Assembly (NCBI GenBank): GCA_040216885.1
Contig: JAVJOG010000014.1
Coordinates: 124,001 to 188,000, forward strand
Reading direction: 5' to 3'
Length of the DNA stretch: 64,000 nt
Origin: Parvibaculum sp040216885
Lineage (GTDB): Bacteria; Pseudomonadota; Alphaproteobacteria; Parvibaculales; Parvibaculaceae
Positions within the stretch are counted from its first letter, which is position 1, and each line of letters opens with the position of its first letter. The notes under the pieces are model-generated. The model worked only from the letters and a program-made list of their open reading frames with translations. It was not told the DNA's origin and did not search any database. Shown piece by piece: positions 40,293-47,313 of this stretch. The translations under genes and the position numbers were made by a program.

Positions 40293-40456
40293 CTGCCGGT
40301 ATGTAAGGCGCTGGTTTTCAGCAAGGAATTTACCTACACTCTCCCCATGACCAGCGATGCCTTCACACCCGCCGCAAGGATGCGTCTCGCCAAGCGCGAG
40401 CTGCTGATCCTCTGCGCCCGCATCGGCTACAATCCGTAGAGCCGCTCCGCGCGCCG

Positions 40457-40505
40457 GAGCATGATCCCAAAAAGTGGATGCCGGTTTTCGGACAAGATCA
40501 TGCTC
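40457..40505. repeat. Rhizobiales-type intergenic palindromic repeat
   Basis: GAGCATGATC at 40457-40466 and GATCATGCTC at 40496-40505 are perfect inverted arms around CCAAAAAGTGGATGCCGG and TTTTCGGACAA. This closely resembles the GAGCATGATCCCGAAAAGTG palindromic element that occurs many times between genes in Hyphomicrobiales genomes. Part of it is in frame with the next gene but is not counted as coding. Confidence 0.75.
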
Positions 40506-40562
40506 AATAAAAAGGCGCGTCCTTCCGCATATCTCTTTCATCCGGAACACGGAGCAAATCCC

Positions 40563-41945
40563 ATGTCGCAATCCGCCGCGATCTCGAACCAGACCAAACG
40601 CTGGCAGGAGATGGACGCCGCCCATCATCTCCATCCCTTCACGACGCACAAGGAACTGGCCGGCACCGGCGCCCGCGTCATCACCCGCGCCGAGGGCGTT
40701 TATCTCTACGACTCGGAAGGCAAGCGCCTGATCGACGGCATGGCCGGGCTCTGGTGCGTGCAGGTGGGTTATGGCCGCGAGGAGCTGGCCGAAGCCGGCT
40801 ACAAGGCGCTGAAGGAACTGCCCTACTACAACAACTTCTTCCAGACGACGAACCCCTATGCCGCCGAGCTGTCGCAGAAACTCGCCGAGGTTTGCCCGAA
40901 AGGCATCGACCGTTTCTTCTTCGCCAATTCCGGTTCCGAAGGCAACGACAGCGCCATCAAGCTGATCCGCTATTACTGGAACCTGATGGGCAAGCCGAAG
41001 AAGAAAACCTTCATCGCCCGCAAGAAGTCCTATCACGGCGTCACGCTGGCCGCCGCCTCGCTGTCGGGCCTGCCGCATCTTCATCCGCAATTCGACCTGC
41101 CGCTGCCGGGCTTCGTCCATGTCGAGTGTCCGGACTGGTTCGCCGAGGGCGGCGCGCGCACGCCGGAAGAACATGGACTTTTCGCGGCGAAAAGCCTCGA
41201 AGACAAGATCCTCGAATTGGGCGCCGAGAACGTCGCGGCCTTTGTCGCCGAGCCGGTGCAGGGCGCGGGCGGGCTGATTATTCCGCCTGCGAACTATTGG
41301 CCCGAGATCCAGCGCATCTGCCGCAAATACGATGTGCTGCTGCATATCGACGAAGTGATCTGCGGCTTCGGCCGCACCGGCAACTGGTTCGGCTGCGACA
41401 CCTACGGCATCGAACCCGACATGATCAACATGGCCAAGGGCCTCTCCTCGGGCTACCAGCCGATTGCCGCCGTCGGCGTCGGCGCGCGCGTCGGCGACGT
41501 CCTCTTCAATTCCGACGAGGAGATGGCGCATGGCTACACTTATTCCGGCCACCCGGTCGCCTGCGCCGTCGCGCTCGCCAATCTCGAGCTGATGCAGAAG
41601 GAAAAGCTGGTCGAGAAGGCGGGCGGCGCCACCGGCGCGCATTTCCAGAAGAAGCTCGCCGAGCTCGACGCCCACCCGCTGGTCGGCGGCACGCGCGGCG
41701 TCGGCCTGCTTGGTGCCATCGAGATCGTCAAGGACCGGAAGACCCGCGAGAAGTTCCCGGACGTCGGCACCGTCGGCGCCCAATGCCGCAATCACTGCTT
41801 CTCGAACGGCCTCGTCATGCGCGCCATCGGCGACACCATGGTCCTGAGCCCCCCGCTGACGATCACCGAGAGCGAAACCGACGAGCTTTTCGCCCTCGCC
41901 CGCCGCTGCCTCGACCTGACGGCGAAAGACCTCGGCGTCGCCTGA
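40563..41945 (+). CDS. class III aminotransferase, putrescine/omega-amino acid type
   Basis: A 460-residue PLP enzyme of the ornithine-aminotransferase class. HPFTTHKELAGTGARVIT, GLWCVQVGYGREELAEA, ANSGSEGNDSAIKLIRYYW, ARKKSYHGVTLAAASLSGL, IDEVICGFGRTGNWFG and NMAKGLSSGYQPIAAVGVG (PLP lysine near residue 292) match putrescine-pyruvate or omega-amino acid-pyruvate transaminases (SpuC-like). With PuuD- and PuuA-like genes upstream it suggests putrescine catabolism. ATG 40563 follows CGGAGCAAATCCC; the upstream in-frame ATG at 40461 lies in the palindromic repeat and is rejected. Confidence 0.9.
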   Translation: MSQSAAISNQTKRWQEMDAAHHLHPFTTHKELAGTGARVITRAEGVYLYDSEGKRLIDGMAGLWCVQVGYGREELAEAGYKALKELPYYNNFFQTTNPYAAELSQKLAEVCPKGIDRFFFANSGSEGNDSAIKLIRYYWNLMGKPKKKTFIARKKSYHGVTLAAASLSGLPHLHPQFDLPLPGFVHVECPDWFAEGGARTPEEHGLFAAKSLEDKILELGAENVAAFVAEPVQGAGGLIIPPANYWPEIQRICRKYDVLLHIDEVICGFGRTGNWFGCDTYGIEPDMINMAKGLSSGYQPIAAVGVGARVGDVLFNSDEEMAHGYTYSGHPVACAVALANLELMQKEKLVEKAGGATGAHFQKKLAELDAHPLVGGTRGVGLLGAIEIVKDRKTREKFPDVGTVGAQCRNHCFSNGLVMRAIGDTMVLSPPLTITESETDELFALARRCLDLTAKDLGVA

Positions 41946-42461
41946 CCCGAGCCTTGACCGGCCCCGCCCGAAACCCCGATGCGGCCGTTTGCCGCATCGG
42001 CCGGGCCGGCGCGCAACCCCGGCCTCCGGCCTCAAGCCCTTGATTCCATACCGTTTTCAGGCCGGGTCTCACGGGTTAATTTACAATTCACGAGTGTAAA
42101 CAAAGCATATTGAAGCCCGCCCGGGTCGATCCTATTTAGTTTTCTATGAGGGCCGAGCATTACGCCGCCCGGGTGACCTGCCCCCCGCTCACCCGCCGCG
42201 GCGCTCCAAGCCCCCTCCGGCGCCGGTTTTTCCCCTCCCGGCGCCCTCGCGCGAACAGCGCGGTTGCGCCTCGCCTCCCCCCAGGCGGGGCGCAACTTTT
42301 TGCGCCCCGCTATCCTGGAATAAAGTGCCGGGGCGCAACTTTTTGCGCCCCGCTATCCTGGAATAAAGTGCCGGGGCACAACTTTTTTGCGCCAGCCTCA
42401 TATGTCGCTAAGCTCCCGCACGGCGCGACTCGCGTCATTCCCGCTCATTGCAGAAAAATTC
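41946..42461. other. intergenic region with hairpins and tandem repeat
   Basis: No gene seen in this 516-base gap. It contains a perfect hairpin CCGATGCGGC/GCCGCATCGG (41976-42000) just after the aminotransferase, an AT-rich segment with TTAATTTACAATTCA (about 42075-42091) that could hold a promoter, C-rich pyrimidine tracts around 42181-42260, and the 43-bp tandem repeat. Confidence 0.6.
42286..42393 (+). repeat. 43-bp tandem repeat, 2.5 copies, each with a perfect hairpin
   Basis: Units start at 42286, 42329 and 42372 (period 43). Each begins CGGGGCGCAACTTTTTGCGC, in which GGGGCGCAA pairs with TTGCGCCCC around CTTT, and continues CCCGCTATCCTGGAATAAAG then TGC. The third copy is partial and carries an A for G in its stem and one extra T. 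The array ends 69 bases before the next gene. Confidence 0.85.
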
Positions 42462-43085
42462 ATGTCGCGCCCTTTCGACGAACCCGGCGAACCGCATCTG
42501 ACCATTTCCGACGCCGAGCTGACGCGGCTCGAGGAGGAGATACCGATTCTCTCCGGTCTGCGCATCTTTGCCGAGGAAGCGGTCAACATGCCGTGGTTCT
42601 CGAAGCTCGGCCGTCCCCTCGACACCGAGACGCGGGCGCTTGCGCGTTCCTGGCTCGACGGGCTCGGCTTTCCCGACGCCGAGGTCGCCCGCCTGCGCGA
42701 TTGGGCCGAGGCAGCCGATGCCGCCGCGACACTCGATTTCGATCCGGTGCATTGGGAAGCGGAAGAAAGCCTGCGCGCGAGCCTCGCATCCGACGCGCTC
42801 GAACGCCTCAGCGAAGACGGGCTGGCGATCGCGATGACGCATGTCTCGGCGCTGCTCGGCGAGCGCATCGGCAGCGCGGTGCGCGACGCCGCCGCCTTCT
42901 GGGAAGTCGAGGACGAAGAGCTGCTGAACGCCGCCGCCGGTGCCGCCCTTCATGCGGCGCATGGCGCGGCGCTGGCGCTGATCGTCGAGGCCGATATCGA
43001 CCACCCCTTCCGCCGCAAGTTCTCGCTTTTCGCGCGCGGCCGCTGGCCGATCGGCATTGCCGGCCTGACGCTCAACATTTTCTGA
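42462..43085 (+). CDS. conserved hypothetical protein, helical
   Basis: A 207-residue, strongly acidic, mostly alpha-helical protein that I do not recognise. It has no signal peptide or clear membrane segment (the best hydrophobic stretch, AAGAALHAAHGAALALIVEA, is short and helical). It reads ISDAELTRLEEEIPILSGLRI near the start and ends RGRWPIGIAGLTLNIF. Codon use is normal for the region. It precedes exonuclease III by 28 bases on the same strand, so the two may be cotranscribed. ATG 42462 is chosen because the upstream frame runs into the tandem repeat. Confidence 0.7.
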   Translation: MSRPFDEPGEPHLTISDAELTRLEEEIPILSGLRIFAEEAVNMPWFSKLGRPLDTETRALARSWLDGLGFPDAEVARLRDWAEAADAAATLDFDPVHWEAEESLRASLASDALERLSEDGLAIAMTHVSALLGERIGSAVRDAAAFWEVEDEELLNAAAGAALHAAHGAALALIVEADIDHPFRRKFSLFARGRWPIGIAGLTLNIF

Positions 43086-43113
43086 ACATCCACGCCAAAC
43101 CGGAACAATCCCC

Positions 43114-43920
43114 GTGAACCTTAAAATCGCCACCTGGAACATCAATTCCGTCCGTCTGCGGATCGAGCTTGTCGAGCGCCTGCTGAAGCAGGAAAAGCCC
43201 GACGTGCTGTGCCTTCAGGAAATCAAATGCGTCAACGACGCCTTTCCGTTGAAGGCCATCAAGAAAGCCGGCTACGAGCATGTCGCGGTCAACGGCCAGA
43301 AGGGCTATCACGGCGTCGCCATCGCAAGCCGCATTCCCTTCAAGAAAATCGAGGCGCGCGAATTTTGCGAGAAAGGCGATTGCCGCCATCTCTCAGCCGA
43401 TCTCGACATTCCGGGCGGCTTGCGCGTCCATAATTTCTATGTGCCGGCCGGCGGTGACGAGCCCGATCCGAAGATCAACGAGAAGTTCGCGCACAAACTC
43501 GATTTCGTCCGCGAGATGACGCGCCTCTATGAAGGCCACAAGACGAAATCGAAAAACCGCATGGTGCTGGTCGGCGATCTCAACATCGCCCCGCTCGAAC
43601 ACGACGTCTGGTCGCACAAGCAATTGCTGAAGGTCGTCAGCCACACGCCGGTCGAGGTCGATCTGATGAACGAACTCTACGCCTCGCATGACTGGGTCGA
43701 CGTGATGCGCCGCTTCGACCCCGACACCGAGAAGCTCTATTCCTGGTGGAGCTACCGCGCCAAGGACTGGCTCGCCGCCGATCGCGGCCGCCGCCTCGAT
43801 CACATCTGGGTGACGCCGGCGCTCGCCGACGCGCCGCTCGCGATGAAAGTGTTGAAGGAAGCGCGGGGGTGGGAGCGGGCGTCGGATCATGCGCCGGTAA
43901 TCGCGACGCTGAGGCTCTAG
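43114..43920 (+). CDS. xthA: exodeoxyribonuclease III
   Basis: A 268-residue EEP-family nuclease and AP endonuclease in base-excision repair. LKIATWNINSVRLRIELVE, VLCLQEIKCVNDAFP (catalytic Glu), NFYVPAGGDEPD, VLVGDLNIAPLEHDVW (Asp/Asn pair), WWSYRAKDWLAADRGRRLDH and ASDHAPVIATL (terminal Asp-His) are all present. The GTG start gives the standard length; no strong ribosome site is visible. Confidence 0.96.
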   Translation: MNLKIATWNINSVRLRIELVERLLKQEKPDVLCLQEIKCVNDAFPLKAIKKAGYEHVAVNGQKGYHGVAIASRIPFKKIEAREFCEKGDCRHLSADLDIPGGLRVHNFYVPAGGDEPDPKINEKFAHKLDFVREMTRLYEGHKTKSKNRMVLVGDLNIAPLEHDVWSHKQLLKVVSHTPVEVDLMNELYASHDWVDVMRRFDPDTEKLYSWWSYRAKDWLAADRGRRLDHIWVTPALADAPLAMKVLKEARGWERASDHAPVIATLRL

Positions 43921-44051
43921 CTGGGGGGGCCAGCCTCGGGGGTGAAGGCCTCGCCGCGCGCCCGCTCCTGGGGTTCCTACCGCTGCCGATTTTGCGGGGA
44001 GAAGTTGGGGCTCCGCCACACCGGTCTTTTATTAGGGTAGATGCCCCATAT

Positions 44052-44067
44052 TAGGGTATTGACCCTA
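44052..44067. promoter_or_regulatory. palindrome TAGGGT-N4-ACCCTA
   Basis: TAGGGTATTGACCCTA is a perfect 6+6 dyad. A direct copy of TATTAGGGTA lies 19 bases upstream (44030-44039, 44049-44058). It is in the 244-base gap before the TetR gene and could be that regulator's own operator. Confidence 0.4.
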
Positions 44068-44132
44068 TTCCTGCAAGAGGGCAGCTTCAGGCGGGGATAA
44101 ACCGGGGACAAGTCTGCCGCTACGTCCGCATA

Positions 44133-44170
44133 TGACAGTTTTATGACAGTTCAGTGACAGATCGATGACA
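44133..44170 (-). promoter_or_regulatory. PHO-box-like array (CTGTCA x3-4, 11-bp period)
   Basis: On the plus strand TGACAG starts at 44133, 44144 and 44155, with TGACA again at 44166 over the start codon; on the minus strand this is CTGTCAC-TGAA-CTGTCAT-AAAA-CTGTCAT, which fits the PhoB box (CTGTCAT repeated at 11-bp spacing). It covers the place where a ribosome site of the TetR gene would be. The orientation points leftward. A matching array is at 61433. Confidence 0.6.
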
Positions 44171-44815
44171 AAGCCCGCCAAAACCAGCCAGACGCCCCCC
44201 AGAACCAAGGACCGGATTCTGGCCGCAAGCCTGCGCCTCTTCAACGAAAACGGCTACGACGCGGTCACGACGGCGCGCATTTCGGACGAGGTCGGCATCT
44301 CGGAAGGCAACCTCTGGTATCACTTCCGCACCAAGCGCGATCTGGTGCGCGCGCATCAACTGGCGCTCTTTGTACTGATTGATAAACGCCTCGCCATCGC
44401 TTCGACGCCTGAGACGGTGCTGGAGTCCTATGCGCTGTTCAATCGCATGGTCTTCGAGGAAGTCTGGACCTACCAGTTTCTCTATCGCGACCAGGCCGAG
44501 TACGGCCGCACCTCGCCCGAGCTCGAGGATCGCGTTCACCGCATCTATGAAACGACGACGAACATGCTGGTCCGTTTCTTCCGCCACATGATCGAAGCAA
44601 AGCATCTCGACATGCCGGACGACGAGCTGACCGCGCTTGCCGACAATGTGTGGATGGTCATTCGCTACTGGCCGAGCTTCCTGCGCGAGACGCGCCGCGT
44701 CGTGAAACTCGACAAGGCGGCGCTCAATGTCGGCATCCGCCATCACTTCGCGCTGTTCAACACGCATCTGACGCCCGAGGCGCGCGCCTTCTTCGCAAAA
44801 AAGGCCTACGCCTGA
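44165..44815 (+). CDS. TetR family transcriptional regulator
   Basis: A 216-residue regulator. TKDRILAASLRLFNENGYDAVTTARISDEVGISEGNLWYHFRTK, read in parts as ILAASLRLFNENGYDAVTTA and ISDEVGISEGNLWYHFRTK, is the TetR helix-turn-helix. The ligand domain (about residues 70-216) is unrecognised but rich in aromatic residues (WTYQFLYRDQAEYG), suggesting a hydrophobic or acyl ligand. No ribosome site precedes ATG 44165; the PHO-like array overlaps it. The next gene, convergent, is a thioesterase. Confidence 0.85.
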   Translation: MTKPAKTSQTPPRTKDRILAASLRLFNENGYDAVTTARISDEVGISEGNLWYHFRTKRDLVRAHQLALFVLIDKRLAIASTPETVLESYALFNRMVFEEVWTYQFLYRDQAEYGRTSPELEDRVHRIYETTTNMLVRFFRHMIEAKHLDMPDDELTALADNVWMVIRYWPSFLRETRRVVKLDKAALNVGIRHHFALFNTHLTPEARAFFAKKAYA

Positions 44816-45285
44816 GCGCTGCTTTCCGCCGGCGCGTCTTTCCTCTTCAACGTCACGAAAGTCGCCGTCGAACTTGCGGTCGCGATGAGCTTGCCGTCTT
44901 CCGACGTCAATTCGCCCTCGATGAAGCCGACCGACTTGCCGCGCTTGATGACGCGGCCCGTGCCGAGAATGCGACCCGGCCGCGCCGGCGTCAGCATCGA
45001 GACTTTCAGTTCGAGCGTCGGCGAAATCTGACCCCACTCGAGATCGAGGCCGACGGCAAGGCTCATCACGTCGTCGAGCATCGCCGCCACCATGCCGCCC
45101 TGGATGCCGCCCCACATGTTGCAGAGTTCGGGCCCGGCGTTGAACGCAACCTTCACAACGCGTGCTTCGCGGTCGGCGTCGAGAATCTCGAGACCGAGAT
45201 AGCGGCTGGCCGGCGCCATGCGCTTGAACACCGCCTGTATGTTGGGCGGCCAGTCGTGCTTCGCTTCCGCCTGACGCTCACTCAT
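44806..45285 (-). CDS. PaaI-type hotdog thioesterase
   Basis: A 159-residue hotdog protein. LCNMWGGIQGGMVAAMLDDVMSLAVG holds, as GGIQGGMVAAMLDDVMS, the family's GG and catalytic aspartate, and TLELKVSMLTPARPGRILGT is the usual partner strand. It probably hydrolyses an acyl-CoA. ATG 45285 follows AGGGGTGCGG; GTG 45291 is an alternative. It overlaps the upstream cNMP-binding gene (8 bases) and, at its 3' end, the convergent TetR gene (10 bases). Confidence 0.82.
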   Translation of the reverse strand: MSERQAEAKHDWPPNIQAVFKRMAPASRYLGLEILDADREARVVKVAFNAGPELCNMWGGIQGGMVAAMLDDVMSLAVGLDLEWGQISPTLELKVSMLTPARPGRILGTGRVIKRGKSVGFIEGELTSEDGKLIATASSTATFVTLKRKDAPAESSAQA

Positions 45286-45772
45286 CCGCACCCCTGCTCT
45301 TTTTCATTTTGTTTGTATTTGTCTCAAGCTGATCGCCCAGCGCGGAAAGTTCCTCTCCAAGCGCCGAAAGTCGCCCGGCGAGCCGCGACGCAACCGCACC
45401 GGCCATTTCCGGAAACTCGCCGATCAGCCGCTGGAACATGCCGCGCCCGATCCTGAGCGTCAGAAGCGTCGAAACCGCCCGCACCGTCGTCAACCGGTGC
45501 CGCGGTTCGAACAATGCCGTTTCGCCGATGAGATCGCCCCTGTCAAGCCTGAGCGCCTGCGCCGCGCCGCTCTCGTCGCGCGCCAGCATCGCGGCCTCGC
45601 CATCGAGAATGAGATAAGCGCAATCGGCCTCGTCGCCCGCCTCGAAAATCGTCGCGCCCGGCGCATATTCGCGCCGCTCACAGGTAAAGGCGACGACTTC
45701 GAGCCGCACCGGGTCGAGGCCTGAAAAAAGCTCCAGGCGTTTCAGCATCGCAATCGCGGGTTCAAGGCTCAT
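45278..45772 (-). CDS. cyclic-nucleotide-binding domain protein
   Basis: A 164-residue protein made of a single CRP/PKA-type cNMP domain without a DNA-binding part. ELFSGLDPVRLEVVAFTCER, YAPGATIFEAGDEADCAYLI and LDRGDLIGETALFEPRHRLT follow the family; GDLIGETALF corresponds to the phosphate-binding cassette. The C-terminal helix (EELSALGDQLETNTNKMKK) is coiled-coil-like. It overlaps the thioesterase gene, suggesting co-expression, and may sense cAMP or simply regulate a partner. Confidence 0.82.
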   Translation of the reverse strand: MSLEPAIAMLKRLELFSGLDPVRLEVVAFTCERREYAPGATIFEAGDEADCAYLILDGEAAMLARDESGAAQALRLDRGDLIGETALFEPRHRLTTVRAVSTLLTLRIGRGMFQRLIGEFPEMAGAVASRLAGRLSALGEELSALGDQLETNTNKMKKSRGADE

Positions 45773-45872
45773 GGACCGAGCATAGCGGAGGCACGGGCCG
45801 GCGCCAAAGTCCCGATTTGCGCTTCGGTGCCGGCGCCGCTAAGAAGTGCGAACCCCGAAATGGAGCACCCGC

Positions 45873-46334
45873 ATGGCTTCGCCGACTTCCCCGGTTGCCT
45901 GGGACTGGCCCGACCCCTTCATCCATGAAGTCCGGGTGGAGCCCCGGCACATCGATGACTTTCAGCACACGAACAATGTCGTCTATCTGAGCTGGATGGC
46001 GAAGACGGCGTGGGAACATTCGAAGGCGCTGGGGATCGATTTCGCCTTCTACAAACGCCTCAACCGCGGCATGGTCGTACGCCGCCATGAGCTTGAATAT
46101 CTGGCGGCGAGCCATGAAGGCGAGCGCATACTTGTTGCCACATGGATCACCGGCAATGACGGCCGCCTGCGGCTGCGCCGCCGCTTCCAGATGGTCAACG
46201 CCGAAACCGGCATCACCCTGTTGCGCGGTCTCACGGATTTCGTCTGCATCGACATCGAGAGCGGCCGCGCAACGCGCATGCCGCCTCAATTTATCGTTGC
46301 CTACCGCCCCACTGCGCGCGTCGAGGGCGATTAG
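45873..46334 (+). CDS. acyl-CoA thioesterase, 4-hydroxybenzoyl-CoA thioesterase type
   Basis: A 153-residue hotdog thioesterase. VEPRHIDDFQHTNNVVYLSWM carries the conserved D-x-x-x-H-x-N-N-x-x-Y pattern of the YbgC/4HBT family with the catalytic Asp, and RHELEYLAASHEGERILVAT follows. Three thioesterases within 1.6 kb may be part of fatty-acid or aromatic metabolism. ATG 45873 has GGAG upstream; GTG 45846 is in frame but less likely. Confidence 0.85.
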   Translation: MASPTSPVAWDWPDPFIHEVRVEPRHIDDFQHTNNVVYLSWMAKTAWEHSKALGIDFAFYKRLNRGMVVRRHELEYLAASHEGERILVATWITGNDGRLRLRRRFQMVNAETGITLLRGLTDFVCIDIESGRATRMPPQFIVAYRPTARVEGD

Positions 46335-46594
46335 GCCGAGAGCACCGCCGCCTGCGCCGGATCGAGATACTCCTCGAGCCGCACGATGCGCCGGAGCACG
46401 TCGTAGTGGCGGCCGGGAAGCTTGCGTGCCATCCAGCGCAGGACCTTGAGGTTCTCCTCCACCGTCTGCTCGCGCTGGCTGAAATTATGCCAGATACGCG
46501 CGTCGGGCGCATGGACACGCGCCACCTCGTCGGTGTCGCCCGTTTCGACGGCGCGGAAAAACCTCTCGGCTACGAGAAACGCTTCGTCGTCCAT
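46331..46594 (-). CDS. NTF2/SnoaL-like protein with apparent internal deletion
   Basis: An 87-residue protein. DEAFLVAERFFRAVETGDTD and VHAPDARIWHNFSQREQTVE are the first helix and strands of an NTF2-like (SnoaL) domain, but the sequence jumps from LPGRHYDVLRRI to VRLEEYLDPAQAAVL, the normal family ending. Family members are about 110-140 residues, so the middle strands appear lost in frame. Either it is a shortened but expressed protein or a decaying gene. ATG 46594 follows GGGGGGATGAGG. It overlaps the convergent thioesterase gene by 4 bases. Confidence 0.6.
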   Translation of the reverse strand: MDDEAFLVAERFFRAVETGDTDEVARVHAPDARIWHNFSQREQTVEENLKVLRWMARKLPGRHYDVLRRIVRLEEYLDPAQAAVLSA

Positions 46595-46619
46595 CCTCAT
46601 CCCCCCACGTGATCTTTCT

Positions 46620-47306
46620 TCAGGGAACCAGACGATAGCCACCCGTTTCGGTAACGAGGATCTCGGCGTTCGACGGGTCCTTCTCGATCTTCTGCCGCAA
46701 CCGGTAGATATGCGTCTCGAGCGTGTGCGTCGTGACGCCCGAATTGTAGCCCCAGACTTCTGCCAGCAATACATCGCGCCCGACAACCTTGGCGCCCGCG
46801 CGATAGAGATACTTGAGGATCGCCGTTTCCTTTTCGGTGAGCCGGACTTTCTTGTCCTGCGCGTCCACCAGCACCTTCGCGCTCGGCCGGAACGAGTAGG
46901 GGCCGACCTTGAACACGGCGTCTTCGCTCTGCTCGTGGCTTCGCATATGCGCGCGGATACGCGCCAGCAACACACCGAAGCGAAACGGCTTGGTCACATA
47001 ATCGTTCGCACCCGCATCGAGACCGAGGATCGTGTCGGAATCGGTATCGGCGCCTGTCAACATGATGATCGGCGCCTTGACGCCGGCCTTGCGCATCAGC
47101 CGGCACGCTTCCCGCCCGTCCATGTCGGGCAGGCCGACATCGAGCAGCACCAGATCGACATGCGCGCAGCGAACGCAATCCAGCGCGGCCGCCGCCGTCG
47201 GCGCCGTCGCGCAAGTAAACTCTTCATGGAGATCGAGCTGTTCGACAAGCGCCGTCCGCAGCGCATCGTCGTCGTCGACCACGAGAATTTTCTTGATACC
47301 GATCAT
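46620..47306 (-). CDS. OmpR-family response regulator
   Basis: A 228-residue two-component regulator. The receiver domain has the acidic cluster DDDD at 11-14, the phospho-acceptor Asp56 in LVLLDVGLPDMDG, and the switch lysine in YVTKPFRFG. The C-terminal winged helix (about 130-228) has LTEKETAILKYLYRAG, VWGYNSGVTTHTLETHIYRL and VTETGGYRLVP. No histidine kinase gene is in the neighbourhood, so its input is unknown. Confidence 0.92.
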   Translation of the reverse strand: MIGIKKILVVDDDDALRTALVEQLDLHEEFTCATAPTAAAALDCVRCAHVDLVLLDVGLPDMDGREACRLMRKAGVKAPIIMLTGADTDSDTILGLDAGANDYVTKPFRFGVLLARIRAHMRSHEQSEDAVFKVGPYSFRPSAKVLVDAQDKKVRLTEKETAILKYLYRAGAKVVGRDVLLAEVWGYNSGVTTHTLETHIYRLRQKIEKDPSNAEILVTETGGYRLVP

Positions 47307-47313
47307 GTGTCCT

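Noticed and set aside
40347..40439. 30-codon frame with its own ATG (MTSDAFTPAARMR...)
   Set aside because: No ribosome site, no family recognised and it lies in repeat-bearing intergenic DNA; possible remnant but unsupported.
44030..44067. CRISPR-like short repeat near TATTAGGGTA
   Set aside because: Only two copies with 19-base spacing and a palindrome; it looks like an operator, not an array.
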